A stretch of DNA of 64,000 nucleotides from Sphingomonas faeni (GCF_030817315.1 NZ_JAUSZF010000004.1:186001-250000); one strand, 5' to 3'. Shown: positions 17,779 through 27,480, numbered from the stretch's first letter. Translations and numbers: made by a program. Notes: generated by a model from the letters alone, not told the origin.

Positions 17779-18519
17779 TTACGAGTCAGGCTTGCTACCC
17801 GTGGCGCGCAGCCAGCCTGTTATTGAGTATCGCCTCCAAGCCGCCGCACGCGTTACTTCGGACACGCTATGCATTTGTGGTACTCTGAACAGATTCAGAG
17901 TGTTGAACCGGGGTTCCAGGGCCCGCAGCCACCCTTTGCCGTCCGAATGGAAAACCAGTAGTCCACCCCATTCGGTTCGCCAGATGGGATTGAGACCGAG
18001 CACATAGGCGGCACGACGATTGCGCCCATCGACGGCATCGTCATGACCGGTGAGAAAATCCCCGGGCCCATAGGCCGTGGCCTGGGCGTCGGCGAAATCG
18101 ATATTCCCGGCCCCCGTGACCGTCCGTAGGAACGCGCGAGGCTCACCCGATGAGAGCCACGAGGCAAACGCAGCGAGTGGATCGTCGCTGGCGCGACGTG
18201 ACGCCTCGTCATCGGGAACGCGTATCGTTTCATACCGGAATTGAAAGCCCCTGCGGGCAGATGCGTAGACTGCATTGTCCAAGGCATCGCGCTGGGCACT
18301 GGACATGGCGGCCCGCGTGGCACGGTCCAATTCAATCGTGCGATCACCACTATTTACGAGGTAGCGCCAGTCCGTCCGCTTGCTCAGCAGGGAGTGGAGG
18401 GCTGCGGCGCATTCGGCTTCGAGAAAATCCGCTATGTGCAATCGACCATCACGCGCGAACTGATCCGCCAACGCGGTTGCATTGAGTGCTGGGTTCACGG
18501 AAAAGCGATAAGATGACAT
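17779..18519 (-). CDS. 2-oxoglutarate/Fe(II)-dependent oxygenase (prolyl hydroxylase-like)
   Basis: A 246-residue protein of the prolyl 3/4-hydroxylase-like double-stranded beta-helix type. The metal ligands are H159 and D161 (LTGHDDAVD) and H217 (VPQMHSVS). An Arg at 229/230 before YSITGW should bind 2-oxoglutarate. The start at 18519 aligns with the paralog at 18584-19312 (both begin with a short strand, then an FARD motif). The two genes are divergent and about one third alike by eye. Expected chemistry is hydroxylation of a peptide or small-molecule substrate; that substrate is unknown. Its 3' end abuts the TonB receptor relic. Confidence 0.85.
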   Translation of the reverse strand: MSSYRFSVNPALNATALADQFARDGRLHIADFLEAECAAALHSLLSKRTDWRYLVNSGDRTIELDRATRAAMSSAQRDALDNAVYASARRGFQFRYETIRVPDDEASRRASDDPLAAFASWLSSGEPRAFLRTVTGAGNIDFADAQATAYGPGDFLTGHDDAVDGRNRRAAYVLGLNPIWRTEWGGLLVFHSDGKGWLRALEPRFNTLNLFRVPQMHSVSEVTRAAAWRRYSITGWLRATGSKPDS

Positions 18520-18583
18520 GCCGTCCACCCTATCGCACGCGATGCTCCCGCGTCGACGATCCAATGGAAAATACGATCACGTG

Positions 18584-19312
18584 ATGCAGCGTCTGTTCGA
18601 CATCAATCCGTCGATAGATGTGACCACGGCGTCGACCGTCTTCGCGCGTGATCATCGCGTACAGATACGCGATTTCCTGACCGACCACACGGCACGGGTC
18701 GTTCGTCGCGTTCTCCAGCACGAAACGCCTTGGGGAACGGCATGGCAGGCCGGCACCAACGGTCCTTCTTCGATGCGTCAGCAAGAACTGCGTGCGATGC
18801 CGGCGGATCGCCGAACCGCGCTCGCAGCGGCCGTGAACACCGCGGCCGCATCACGGGATTATGCATTTCGTTTCGCGCATTATCCCATGGTCCATGCCTA
18901 CATCGAAAAGTGGAATGCCAGGGGTCTCCACGATCTGCTTGTCGAACACCTGAATGACGCGCCGTTCTTGAACCTCGCACGGGCCGTGACCGGCATACCG
19001 GAACTCATCAAAGCTGATGCACAAGCCACGTTCTTCAGTGCCGGCGACTTTCTCGCTCTTCACGACGACAGTCATGCGGCGGAGGGACGCCGCGTAGCGT
19101 ATGTCCTGAACGTCGCTGATGACGACTGGCACACCGACTGGGGCGGATATCTCAACTTTCTCGACGATGATGGCGATGTCGTCGCCGGATGGCGTCCGCG
19201 GTTCAACGCGTTGAACTTGTTCCGCGTACCTCAGAGGCATCAGGTCAGTTACGTCCCGCCGTTTGCGCGCGCGTCGCGGTTTGCCGTTACGGGGTGGCTT
19301 CGCGACAGATGA
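18584..19312 (+). CDS. 2-oxoglutarate/Fe(II)-dependent oxygenase, paralog
   Basis: A 242-residue paralog of the protein at 17779-18519. The metal triad is H160 and D162 (FLALHDDSH) and H219 (VPQRHQVS), with R232 in SRFAVTGWLR for 2-oxoglutarate. The start at 18584 is chosen by alignment with the paralog; upstream ATGs at 18518 and 18542 add a basic, unconserved stretch, and none has a good ribosome site. It overlaps the following TPR gene by four bases (ATGA), so the two are translationally coupled. The pair probably modify related targets. Confidence 0.84.
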   Translation: MQRLFDINPSIDVTTASTVFARDHRVQIRDFLTDHTARVVRRVLQHETPWGTAWQAGTNGPSSMRQQELRAMPADRRTALAAAVNTAAASRDYAFRFAHYPMVHAYIEKWNARGLHDLLVEHLNDAPFLNLARAVTGIPELIKADAQATFFSAGDFLALHDDSHAAEGRRVAYVLNVADDDWHTDWGGYLNFLDDDGDVVAGWRPRFNALNLFRVPQRHQVSYVPPFARASRFAVTGWLRDR

Positions 19313-20982
19313 TGCACGGTGCCGCGAGCCTACGCGACCGCGCTCTGGCTGCGGCGCGGTCTGGAGACGATGCCGTTGCGGTCCGCCTCTTCGCCGAAGC
19401 AGCTGTGCGATATCCCCGCGATGCCGCCCTGCTGAACAGCGCGGGCAATTTTCATGCAAGAGCCGCACGTCACGACGAGGCCTTGTCATGTTTCGACAGG
19501 GCGATCGCCGCTAACGCCGATTTCGGCGAGGCCATCGTCAATCGGGCGATCACACTCGCGGCAATGGGTAAGCAACGCGAGGCGCTTTCAACACTCTGCG
19601 CCGAGGAACACCGATTACGGGGACTGCCACGCTATTGGTCAGCGCGTGCGGGTCTCGAGGTAGCGCTGGATGATCGTGTCTCAGCGTCGCGCAGCTACGA
19701 GCAATGCTTGTCGCTCGCGCCCACGCACGCATTGGCGCTGCATGGACGCGCACGGATGGCGCTCGACCGCGGCGAAGATGACATGGTGGAGCGTTTCGAT
19801 CGCGCGCTTGCCCTGGCACCGGGTGATGCCCTGCTCTGGCTGGGACGCGCAAACGCGCTCGATCACGTGGGACGTACTGCGGAAGCGCGCCAGATAGCCG
19901 AAGCGCTCGTCGAGCAGCTTCCGGAATGGCCGGACGCACTCGAACTGTTGGCACAATTGCGTTGGGCGGCCGGAGAACGGCAGGACTTCTGCCTGCATTA
20001 CGCAGTCGCTGTCCGTCGCTTTCCCCACAATGCTCTTCTGTATCGTTCGTGGTGCCGCATGCTAGCAGGCGTCGATCGCTATCATGAGGCTGCCGATGCA
20101 GCAGGGATCGGTCACCGGGCATGCCCCGAGGACCCCGAACTCGCGTTGCGCGAAGCCGTTCACCGGGGCGAAGCCGGTGAAGACGACGTCGCGGAAGCGA
20201 TCTTCGCGCGCCTGACCCTGGACACTGACGATCGGTCTATGCACGAAGCGCGTCACTGGCTGCGGCGCGAGGAGCCGGAGCGCGCCGAACGCCTCCTCGC
20301 CCCGATAGCCGAGGCCAACGGCCCCGTCGCGGCGTGGGCGCTTCGCGATATCGCCTGGCGGATGCTCCAGGATCCGCGGCATGCTTGGCTTCACCAGGAC
20401 ACGTTTGTCCGTCTCCTGCCCCTCGAGCTGAGTGACCGTGATCTGCATGCAGCGATAGCCGTGCTTGATCGTTTTCACGACACCGCTGCCATGCCGATCG
20501 GCCAGTCGGTCCGCGACGGCAGCCAGACGCGCGGCGGACTGTTTGATCGCGGCGAAGCTGAGATCGCGCGGTTCCACGAGGCGGTTGTGCGAACGATCAC
20601 ACGATACCGGAATGCGCTTCCGCCTCGCGATGATGGGCATCCGCTACTGCGGTATCGCGATGCTCCCATGCGCGTCGCCGGTAGCTGGTCTGTCAGACTG
20701 ATGCAGGGCGGGTTCCATACGGGCCATATCCATCCCGAAGGCGTTCTGTCTTCGGCATGCTATCTGTCAATGCCCGAACCGGAGAGCGCAGACCCTTTTG
20801 CCGGAGGATTGGAACTTGGCCGTCCGCCCGCCGATCTGCGGCTCGCGCTGCCACCTGTTCAGATCGTTAAACCCGAGCTGGGTTTCTGCGCATTGTTTCC
20901 GAGCACGCTGTACCACGGCACGCGTCGCTTTAGCACGGGCAAGCGCATGACAGTCGCGTTCGACGTCGCCCCCTACCGCTAA
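19309..20982 (+). CDS. TPR protein fused to a putative 2OG-Fe(II) oxygenase domain
   Basis: A 557-residue protein. About the first 350 residues are tetratricopeptide repeats (for example DALLWLGRANALDHVGRTAE, NSAGNFHARAARHDEALSCF). The last 200 form a beta-helix resembling putative 2OG-Fe(II) oxygenases: GGFHTGHIHPEGVLSSACYL and, near the end, FPSTLYHGTRRF, giving the HxH-type first ligands and the distal His. The start overlaps the stop of the upstream oxygenase. TPRs usually hold a protein or peptide partner, so this may be the targeting member of the three-oxygenase set. It converges on the TonB receptor at 21078. Confidence 0.82.
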   Translation: MMHGAASLRDRALAAARSGDDAVAVRLFAEAAVRYPRDAALLNSAGNFHARAARHDEALSCFDRAIAANADFGEAIVNRAITLAAMGKQREALSTLCAEEHRLRGLPRYWSARAGLEVALDDRVSASRSYEQCLSLAPTHALALHGRARMALDRGEDDMVERFDRALALAPGDALLWLGRANALDHVGRTAEARQIAEALVEQLPEWPDALELLAQLRWAAGERQDFCLHYAVAVRRFPHNALLYRSWCRMLAGVDRYHEAADAAGIGHRACPEDPELALREAVHRGEAGEDDVAEAIFARLTLDTDDRSMHEARHWLRREEPERAERLLAPIAEANGPVAAWALRDIAWRMLQDPRHAWLHQDTFVRLLPLELSDRDLHAAIAVLDRFHDTAAMPIGQSVRDGSQTRGGLFDRGEAEIARFHEAVVRTITRYRNALPPRDDGHPLLRYRDAPMRVAGSWSVRLMQGGFHTGHIHPEGVLSSACYLSMPEPESADPFAGGLELGRPPADLRLALPPVQIVKPELGFCALFPSTLYHGTRRFSTGKRMTVAFDVAPYR

Positions 20983-20997
20983 CCGTTTCATAAAATA

Positions 20998-21027
20998 AGC
21001 GCCCGTACGGTTTCCCGTACAGGCGCT
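20998..21027. terminator. Stem-loop between convergent genes
   Basis: An inverted repeat AGCGCCcGTACGG ... CCGTACaGGCGCT lies in the short gap between the convergent TPR-oxygenase and TonB receptor genes. A second hairpin (GGCGGGC/GCCCGCC) follows at 21048-21068. They probably stop transcription in both directions. Confidence 0.65.
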
Positions 21028-21077
21028 GATGGAACAGGTTCTGAAAGGCGGCGGGCCGCAGCCCGCCGCGTACCGGA

Positions 21078-23966
21078 TCAGAACTTGAAGCGGGTCGAGA
21101 CAAAGAAGTCACGACCAAGCACATCGTAAGTGCTGGGGTAGGTGTTGGCCTGCTGCTGGTTGAACCCGAGGATTCTCGGATTCTTGTCGAACAGGTTGTT
21201 GACGCCCATCGACAGGTTGTACTGATCCGTGATGTCGAACGAGAAGCTCAGATCGATCAGGTTGTACGCGGGAATCCGCTCAACGAAATAGTCCGTGCTA
21301 TCGTCATCGTCACGTACTGCCGACAGGTGCCGCCAACGGACGCTTGTCGTAAGGCCACCGTCCATCCACGATACGCGCGACGTCCACTTGTACTTGGGCG
21401 TCGGGTTTCCACACGCCAGGACACCGAACCTGCCGGCGCACTCGTTGACCGTGTCCGGCAACTCCGCAACCGGCGTGAGGTCGTTCTTCCGCGTATAGGT
21501 GCCGAGGAAGAAGAAGGAGAGCTTGGAGTCTCCATTGCCCGTCAGTGAAAGCGGGAAGCGCGTTTGGTAATCGACCTGAACGTCGACACCTTCGACCTTC
21601 AGCGTCGACACGTTCGCATTGCCGATAAGCGGTGGGTTGCTCGCGTCGAACTGCCCGAGTGCGTTGCGGGTGCCCACGAACGCCTGACAATAGGGGCTGT
21701 TGATGTCCTGGACGACGTTATAGCAAAGATCGAGCGAGTTGGCCAAACCACCACCAAGCGTCGAGACCGTGTTTTCGACCTTGATGTTGAAGTAATCCGC
21801 CGTCATCGACAGGCCAGGCAGGAAGCTGGGCCGCAGCACGATACCCGCGGTGTAGGAGTCAGACGTTTCCTCCTGCAGATTCGGGTTGCCGCCAGTCCGG
21901 TTCTGGATCTGCGTATTCAGCTGGACGCCCGGCGTACCAACCAGTGCGGCCGGAACGCCCGTCGCGACGCATAGAGCGTTCGTTGTACCGTTGGATGCTG
22001 CAGCGGCCGTTGCGCAAGGGTCGACCGCCCCCGGAAAGTTCACCGCCCCGCCTGCAAACAGCTCGGCTACGTTAGGAGCACGAACTGCATGCTGATACTG
22101 ACCGCGGAAGCTGATATCGCGGATTGGCGAGTAGGTGATGCCGCCTGCATAGGTCCAGACGCCGCCTACATTAGACAGCGAATAGTCCGAATAGCGTCCT
22201 GCACCGTTTATTTCCAGGTTGTAGATACCTGCGGTGCGCGCGGCGATCGGGACGAGAATTTCGCCGAACAGTTCCTTCACGTTGTAGCTGCCTGCAGTCG
22301 GGTCGCCGGCATTGAAGCCGATGACGTCGCCAGACGACAATGCGGTGTCGGGAATGAACTCGGACGTCATCTTGCGATATTCGCCACCCGCGGCGATGCT
22401 GACGTCGTCGCCGCCGAAGCCGAAGTTGAACAGGCTGCCGGTTACCGATGCGTTGGCGACCTGCAGCACGGACGTATCGCCGTTCTGCGCGAGGATCGTG
22501 ATCTGATCGACCATCGCCGGGGTCAGTGTGTTCGGTCCGAAGATGTTGATCGGGGATGCCGTACCGTTGAGCCCGGCCTGGAAAGCCGACCGCGAGATGT
22601 TGCCGGACTGGACGTTCGAGTTCCGCGTACGGGCATAGCTGTAATAGGCGTCGTAGTTGAAGCCTTCGATGATACCTCCCTTCACGCCGACGAGCATGCG
22701 GAACGCGTTACGCTCGTCGAGCGAATTGCGCGATCCGGTCTCGACCACGCGACGTGACACCGAAAGCGGAACGACACCGTCGCCCACGGTGTTGCCGGCT
22801 GCTACTACCGAGTCCAGCTGACGCAGCGCTGCTATATTCGCCGCGTTGAGGAACGGCGAAACCGATGCGATGTTGACCTGGAACGTGCCCGTGACCGGGG
22901 TCGCCGCTAGCTCGTTGGCGACGCGGTTGTTGACGAACGATGCCTCCAGGTACGCTGTATTGCCGCCGCCCATGTCGTAATCGGCGTAGCCCCCTATCAG
23001 GTAGCGCTCCTGCGGAACCTGAAGAAGGTTTGCCGGCGCGAAGTTGTAAAGGTCCGTTCCGACCCGCGGTCGGCTGACGCCTGGCGCAGTGAAATAGGCC
23101 CCGCCGCCGCAATACACGTTGCCGGTCGGGCAGGCTGAAGGCGCGAAAGTCGAGGTGAACCGGCCGTCGGGCGTCGTCGAAGAGCCACCGGGGACGAGCG
23201 CCGAGGAATCGCCGTTCTCGCCCAGTGCTTCCCGAGTATAGCTGCGTGCTCCTTGGAAGATGGGTTCACGACGGTAATATTCGCCGTAGACGGTCGCATG
23301 GCCGCGGTTGTCATTCAGCGCAGTGCCGATCGCCAAATAGCCCTCGTAACGACGACCGTCGCCGCGCTCGGTCAGATTGTACTGACCACCGGCCTCGACA
23401 CCGGTCAGATCGGTCCGCAGGCGGAAGTTGACGACGCCGGCTAGAGCGTCGGAACCGTACACGGCCGACGCGCCGCCGGTTACGACATCGACACCCTCGA
23501 GCAGGAAAGCCGGAATGGTGTTGAGGTCGGTGATCTGCGATGAATCGTAGAACATCCAGCGACGGCCGTTCACCAGTACCAGCGTACGGTTCTCACCAAG
23601 ACCGCGCAGGTTGAGTGTCGAGACCCCGCCACCTGGATTGTTCGAGAATGACGTGCTGCCGGGAATGACCTGCGGCAGCGTGTTTATCACCTGCTCGACG
23701 TTGACGGTGCCAGAAAGCTTGAACTCTTCCTGACCGACAACGGCGACGGGAGCGGCGGTCTCCAGATCACGACGCTTAATGCGCGACCCGGTGACGACGA
23801 CAGTGTCGCCTTCGGCGGGTTCGCCGGTCGCGCTCTGATCGATGTTGTTTGTCGGCGTTCCCGTGCCCGAATCCGATCCCGGACCGGTCTGTGCATAGGC
23901 AGGAGCCACGACGGCTGCCGCACTGGCCGCCAACGTCGTTGCGAGTAGACGCGAACGAAAGTTCAT
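21078..23966 (-). CDS. TonB-dependent outer-membrane receptor
   Basis: A 962-residue receptor. The start at 23966 has an AAGGGGG ribosome site and gives a signal peptide (MNFRSRLLATTLAASAAAVV ... AYAQ); a longer frame to 24053 does not. The plug opens DTVVVTGSRIKRRDLETAAP, with STLNLRGLGENRTLVLVNGRR, a form frequent in receptors of sphingomonads and caulobacters for peptides or large glycans. The barrel ends DVLGRDFFVSTRFKF with the C-terminal aromatic signal. It is opposite three oxygenase-type genes, and with the wrecked receptor nearby the area seems to be a receptor/oxygenase module. Cargo unknown. Confidence 0.92.
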   Translation of the reverse strand: MNFRSRLLATTLAASAAAVVAPAYAQTGPGSDSGTGTPTNNIDQSATGEPAEGDTVVVTGSRIKRRDLETAAPVAVVGQEEFKLSGTVNVEQVINTLPQVIPGSTSFSNNPGGGVSTLNLRGLGENRTLVLVNGRRWMFYDSSQITDLNTIPAFLLEGVDVVTGGASAVYGSDALAGVVNFRLRTDLTGVEAGGQYNLTERGDGRRYEGYLAIGTALNDNRGHATVYGEYYRREPIFQGARSYTREALGENGDSSALVPGGSSTTPDGRFTSTFAPSACPTGNVYCGGGAYFTAPGVSRPRVGTDLYNFAPANLLQVPQERYLIGGYADYDMGGGNTAYLEASFVNNRVANELAATPVTGTFQVNIASVSPFLNAANIAALRQLDSVVAAGNTVGDGVVPLSVSRRVVETGSRNSLDERNAFRMLVGVKGGIIEGFNYDAYYSYARTRNSNVQSGNISRSAFQAGLNGTASPINIFGPNTLTPAMVDQITILAQNGDTSVLQVANASVTGSLFNFGFGGDDVSIAAGGEYRKMTSEFIPDTALSSGDVIGFNAGDPTAGSYNVKELFGEILVPIAARTAGIYNLEINGAGRYSDYSLSNVGGVWTYAGGITYSPIRDISFRGQYQHAVRAPNVAELFAGGAVNFPGAVDPCATAAAASNGTTNALCVATGVPAALVGTPGVQLNTQIQNRTGGNPNLQEETSDSYTAGIVLRPSFLPGLSMTADYFNIKVENTVSTLGGGLANSLDLCYNVVQDINSPYCQAFVGTRNALGQFDASNPPLIGNANVSTLKVEGVDVQVDYQTRFPLSLTGNGDSKLSFFFLGTYTRKNDLTPVAELPDTVNECAGRFGVLACGNPTPKYKWTSRVSWMDGGLTTSVRWRHLSAVRDDDDSTDYFVERIPAYNLIDLSFSFDITDQYNLSMGVNNLFDKNPRILGFNQQQANTYPSTYDVLGRDFFVSTRFKF

Positions 23967-24198
23967 AGTGTAATCCCCCTTAGAAGTATGTCCGCAACCA
24001 TGCTGTGCACGTTCTGCAGCATTCGAAGCCTCGGCCCTCGTCGAGGCACCCAAGCATGACTGTTAGTATCTTCTATTGAAACAATGTTGCAATGTAGGAA
24101 GCGCCGGAAATATCCGCTATCAGGCGTTTCGCCATTGTTGTGGCAAATCGGACACACCGCGGAACTGCAGACGCTATCAATGAAGAGGGAGAAGCGAA

Positions 24199-24729
24199 GT
24201 GCGACATGTCCGGCTTACACTATCTGCGATATCCATCTTCGCCGTCATGATGCCGGCGTCAGCGCAGACCGCGCCGAGCATCGGCAATGGCGAGAAGTTG
24301 ATCGACGCCGTCACGCAGTGTCGAGCGATCGCAGAGCCGGCCGGTCGGCTAGCCTGTTTCGATCGGGCATCGTCCGCCTTGGAAGTCGCACGCGCCGGTG
24401 ACGGCCTAGCTGTCCTCAGCCGTGATGAGGTCGCGGAGAAACGCCGGTCGCTCTTCGGCTTTCAGCTCCCGACGATCAATCTCTTCGGCCGTTCGGGCGA
24501 GAGGATGCCTGAGATCCAGAACTTCGAATCTTCGGTCAGCACCGTGACCCGATCGGGACGAGATCGCTGGGTCGTCCGCTTAGCCGACGGTTCGACGTGG
24601 AGGACTACCGAACCGTCGCGGTTCCCTCCTCGAATCGGAGACCCGGTGAAGATCAGACGAGCCGCACTTGGCACCTTCGTCGCCTCCTTCGACGGCGATC
24701 GAAGCCTGCGGATCGAGCGCTTGCAATAG
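24199..24729 (+). CDS. Secreted hypothetical protein
   Basis: A 176-residue protein starting at a GTG preceded by GAGGGAG. A signal peptide ends near MMPASAQT. The mature N-terminus has the two-cysteine pattern CRAIAEPAGRLACFDRA, seen in several periplasmic small proteins of Proteobacteria (C-R-x-I-x-D/E-x-x-R-L-x-C-F/Y-D). The C-terminal part (WVVRLADGSTWRTTEP ... PVKIRRAALGTFVASFDG) looks like a small beta-barrel that may bind a ligand or nucleic acid. No enzyme motif. It stands alone, divergent from the TonB receptor. Confidence 0.75.
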   Translation: MRHVRLTLSAISIFAVMMPASAQTAPSIGNGEKLIDAVTQCRAIAEPAGRLACFDRASSALEVARAGDGLAVLSRDEVAEKRRSLFGFQLPTINLFGRSGERMPEIQNFESSVSTVTRSGRDRWVVRLADGSTWRTTEPSRFPPRIGDPVKIRRAALGTFVASFDGDRSLRIERLQ

Positions 24730-24858
24730 ATGGACGGCGCTGCCTAAGGGCGAGAAACGAGAAGTGCAGGCTTCACCCACAGTTCGGTGACGTTCGGGGG
24801 CTCGAACTGATAAGTCGGCTAGCGAAGATACCCTTACATATGAACGGCAGCGATACTT

Positions 24859-25638
24859 ATGCTTAATGACCAGTTCGATTCAATCACTGCCAGATCAAAC
24901 AGCCGACCGCGCATACTGATCTTGACCAGCGAGACTGATGATGATGACGTCTTGCTTCTTGAGACGTTAAGACGCCATGCCATGACTGTTGACCGGGTAC
25001 AAACCGCCGATGATCTGAACGTATGCGTTGGTATGATAGATTACGATCTAATAGTAATCGACCTTTTAATGCCCGACACTGATAGTTTGCATATTGTAAA
25101 GTGGTTAAGCAACTATCGGAACCTACCAGGGATCATGGTAAGATCTAGTCTGGAAGATGATACGGACAGGATAGTCGTGTTTGAGCTAGGCGCCGATGAC
25201 TTTGTTTCAAAATCCTGCAATCCTCGAGAGGTGACGGCTCGGATCCGTGCCATACTTCGTCGCCGTTTGAGCGAAAAGGAACGTCATAATAGTCTGGTCG
25301 AAGGGTGTAGTTGCCAGTCCTCTCAGGGTAAGCTGAGTTTTGCGGATTGGGTGCTAAATTCCACAAATAGGCAGTTAGCCTCTCCTTCGGGGGAATTGCT
25401 GAAACTTTCAATTGTCGAGTATGCTATATTGAGTCGCTTGTTCATTGATCCAGATGCCGTCAAAGATCGCGCGAGCCTGGTCAGCACTTCTGGCGACGGC
25501 GTAGATATACGATCTACTGACGTCCATGTCAGCCGGCTGCGAAGGAAATTAGCCTTATACGGTGGGCAGGATTTGATCCAGACGGTTCGCGGGCAGGGAT
25601 ACAGAATGGTAGCCCCCGCCGATGCGAAGCGGAGGTGA
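24859..25638 (+). CDS. Orphan OmpR/PhoB-type response regulator
   Basis: A 259-residue two-domain regulator. The receiver domain (about 18-130) has acidic residues at DDDD 27-30, the phospho-acceptor D68 in VIDLLMPD, a Ser switch in MVRSS and Lys119 in DFVSKS. The winged helix (about 160-255) ends with TDVHVSRLRRKLALYGGQ and IQTVRGQGYRMV, typical of the OmpR family. No histidine kinase is nearby. Base and codon use differ from the neighbours: many TTA, ATA and GTA codons make this gene visibly AT-rich, which suggests recent acquisition. The next segment is an IS110 relic, in line with an imported patch. Confidence 0.88.
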   Translation: MLNDQFDSITARSNSRPRILILTSETDDDDVLLLETLRRHAMTVDRVQTADDLNVCVGMIDYDLIVIDLLMPDTDSLHIVKWLSNYRNLPGIMVRSSLEDDTDRIVVFELGADDFVSKSCNPREVTARIRAILRRRLSEKERHNSLVEGCSCQSSQGKLSFADWVLNSTNRQLASPSGELLKLSIVEYAILSRLFIDPDAVKDRASLVSTSGDGVDIRSTDVHVSRLRRKLALYGGQDLIQTVRGQGYRMVAPADAKRR

Positions 25639-25789
25639 TGAGAATTCGTCGTGGAGCCTGATGGACGAACACTCCGTAAACCATACGATGGCGACTGACG
25701 CTGTCGAAGAGACCAATACCTTCCACCCCCGCAAGCCTGCTTCCCGATAATCGGTGTCGCTGGCGGCTTCTAAGCGAGATTGGGCTAGG

Positions 25790-26203
25790 GTGGCGACCTC
25801 TTGCGCTCGTATCAGATCGCAAATGGCCTCATCCGGTTCATCTGGTACCCAGGCCGCGGTCAGCTCGCCAGCCCGATCGAGCTGGGCTAGGTTTACGGCA
25901 TCACGACGGTTGGTCTTGACCCGGTCGCCGGGACGCTTGGGCATGAGCGATGGCGCTATTAGCTCGGAACCCTGGTCCAGCTCAATGATCTGGCGGTAAG
26001 GCTCGTATCCCCTCAAACCAGCCTCATAGCGAAGTGAAGCTTGGCGGGTTGCTTTGCCAGTTTGGTCAACACCGACGCCGGCTCGGCTGAGATGTCGCTA
26101 AAAAAAACCGGACTTCGCCATTCCGTTCGCCATCGGCAACCACGACCAAGATCTTCAACTCCGACGTATCGAGTCCGACGAAAAGTTCGCTATCCTCTTC
26201 CAT
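25790..26203 (-). pseudogene. Remnant of an IS110 family transposase
   Basis: Minus strand. ATG at 26203 opens MEEDSELFVGLDTSELKILV then VVADGERNGEVRFF, the N-terminal DEDD-type domain of IS110 transposases, and breaks at a run of seven T in the complement (26101-26107). A second frame carries DISAEPASVLTKLAKQPAKL, and a third carries GYEPYRQIIELD ... PSLMPKRPGDRVKTNRRDAV and LAQLDRAGELTAAWVPDE. There are at least two frameshifts, and the entire C-terminal transposase_20 domain is absent. It is dead. Its left end runs into the response regulator region. Confidence 0.75.
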
Positions 26204-26369
26204 CGTCCGCCCTCAATCAAGCTTAGGGCTAGGTGCCGACGCATCCGGTGCACCCCCGTATCCTGCCTACTACGGGGGCGGGCTACCTTCGCGGCCCGAA
26301 CATACGGTCCTGCTTGCCGATCACGACGTTCATGACTGAAATCGAAAACCGAAGACCTCATGATGCGGC

Positions 26370-26432
26370 GATGAACGAACGTCTGAAGCTGGGAAGCGCG
26401 AGAGGGGGCGTGAATGTCCACACATGGGTTTC
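26370..26432 (+). repeat. Dispersed intergenic repeat, copy 1
   Basis: One of five related copies of about 62 bases on the plus strand, always between genes. The common pattern is GATGAACnnnCGTCnGnnnTGGGnAGC, about 15 variable bases, then GAAnGTCCnnnnATGGGTyt. Other copies are at 27512, 30949, 37417 and 49119. Confidence 0.55.
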
Positions 26433-26490
26433 GTGCCGCCCGCATTTAACTGATGGGACTTCGCTTGATCGCTAGCAACGCCTGTTTGCT

Positions 26491-27480
26491 TCAGTCGTTC
26501 TCGGGCAAGAGACGCATCCGCCGATCGAAGTAGCGCTTGTGGTAGACGTCCCGGCCGCTTCGCAGCCGGTATGTCGCCCAAATGAACACCGCCCCCTTGT
26601 GGTTCCCGGAAACATCGAAGTCTGCAATCTCCTCCAGGTTCGGGCGGCGCGCAGTCCGGCGGCACTCGTCGAGGAGCGCGTCCAGAGGACCGGCGAGGAA
26701 CGCCTCCAGCTCCTCTTGCTTGTAGATGATGTCCTTCGGCTCGAACCTTCCCGCACCAACCCGCTCGCATTCCTCCGGCGGCCTCGCAGGCTTGATGCTG
26801 CGGAACGCCAGTTCGAAGCCTCGAGTCTCGCCCTGCAGCACTTCGACCGGGCGACGGTCCAGCACCTCACACACGCGCGCCGCGTGCTCAGGCTTGACCC
26901 GCGGGCCGAGGAACACGCGCCGAAGCGCGTCGTCCAGGTAATGTTTCGGCCCGACCTCGCCGGTGACGAACCGCCATTCCTTCTCGTGCGCCCACTCGCT
27001 GCGCTTGCGGGTGATGCGGGCGATCACCGCCTCTTCCAGGCGTTCGGGCGCCATGTCGGTGACCGTGAGCGGCGGCAGGGCGCTGCGGGCGTAGGTGACC
27101 GGCCGCAGCTTCTCGTTCTGGAAATCCCCGATGGCTAGCTCGGCCGCATCGAACTCCAGGCACATGCCGGCGAAGTTGCTGCCGTAATAAGCCCACATTG
27201 GCAGGTTTTCGTGCGTGCCGGCGAACGAGACCAGCGCGAAGCGGTTGATCATCTCGGACAGCATCTCGTACATGCCGTTGATCCGCTTGCCGGTGGGCGC
27301 GAGCATGGCGTTGATGATCCGGTCGCTTGGACCGCCGGTCTCGTAAAACGCCTCCATCGGATCGTTCATGGCGGCGAACGGCGGCGAATAGAGGTAGCTG
27401 TCCCGGAGGGCGCCGAGCTCACGATTGAGCAGCGCATCCTCCAACGGACGGTAGCGGTACAGCTTCGGTGGCGTTTTCAT
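26491..27480 (-). CDS. DUF2971 family protein
   Basis: A 329-residue protein. The N-terminus KLYRYRPLEDALLNRELGAL ... PPFAAMNDPMEA and the later GTHENLPMWAYYGSNFAGMC and HEKEWRFV are the hallmarks of DUF2971, a family of unknown function often found in accessory and defence-associated DNA. The N-terminal strand-helix with NDP, the central L-W-x-x-Y and the ExxWR motif may form an active site, but no activity is established. The start is set at 27480 (MKTPPKLYRYRP); seven extra residues are possible. No partner gene is adjacent. It is flanked by the dispersed repeat on both sides. Confidence 0.82.
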   Translation of the reverse strand: MKTPPKLYRYRPLEDALLNRELGALRDSYLYSPPFAAMNDPMEAFYETGGPSDRIINAMLAPTGKRINGMYEMLSEMINRFALVSFAGTHENLPMWAYYGSNFAGMCLEFDAAELAIGDFQNEKLRPVTYARSALPPLTVTDMAPERLEEAVIARITRKRSEWAHEKEWRFVTGEVGPKHYLDDALRRVFLGPRVKPEHAARVCEVLDRRPVEVLQGETRGFELAFRSIKPARPPEECERVGAGRFEPKDIIYKQEELEAFLAGPLDALLDECRRTARRPNLEEIADFDVSGNHKGAVFIWATYRLRSGRDVYHKRYFDRRMRLLPEND

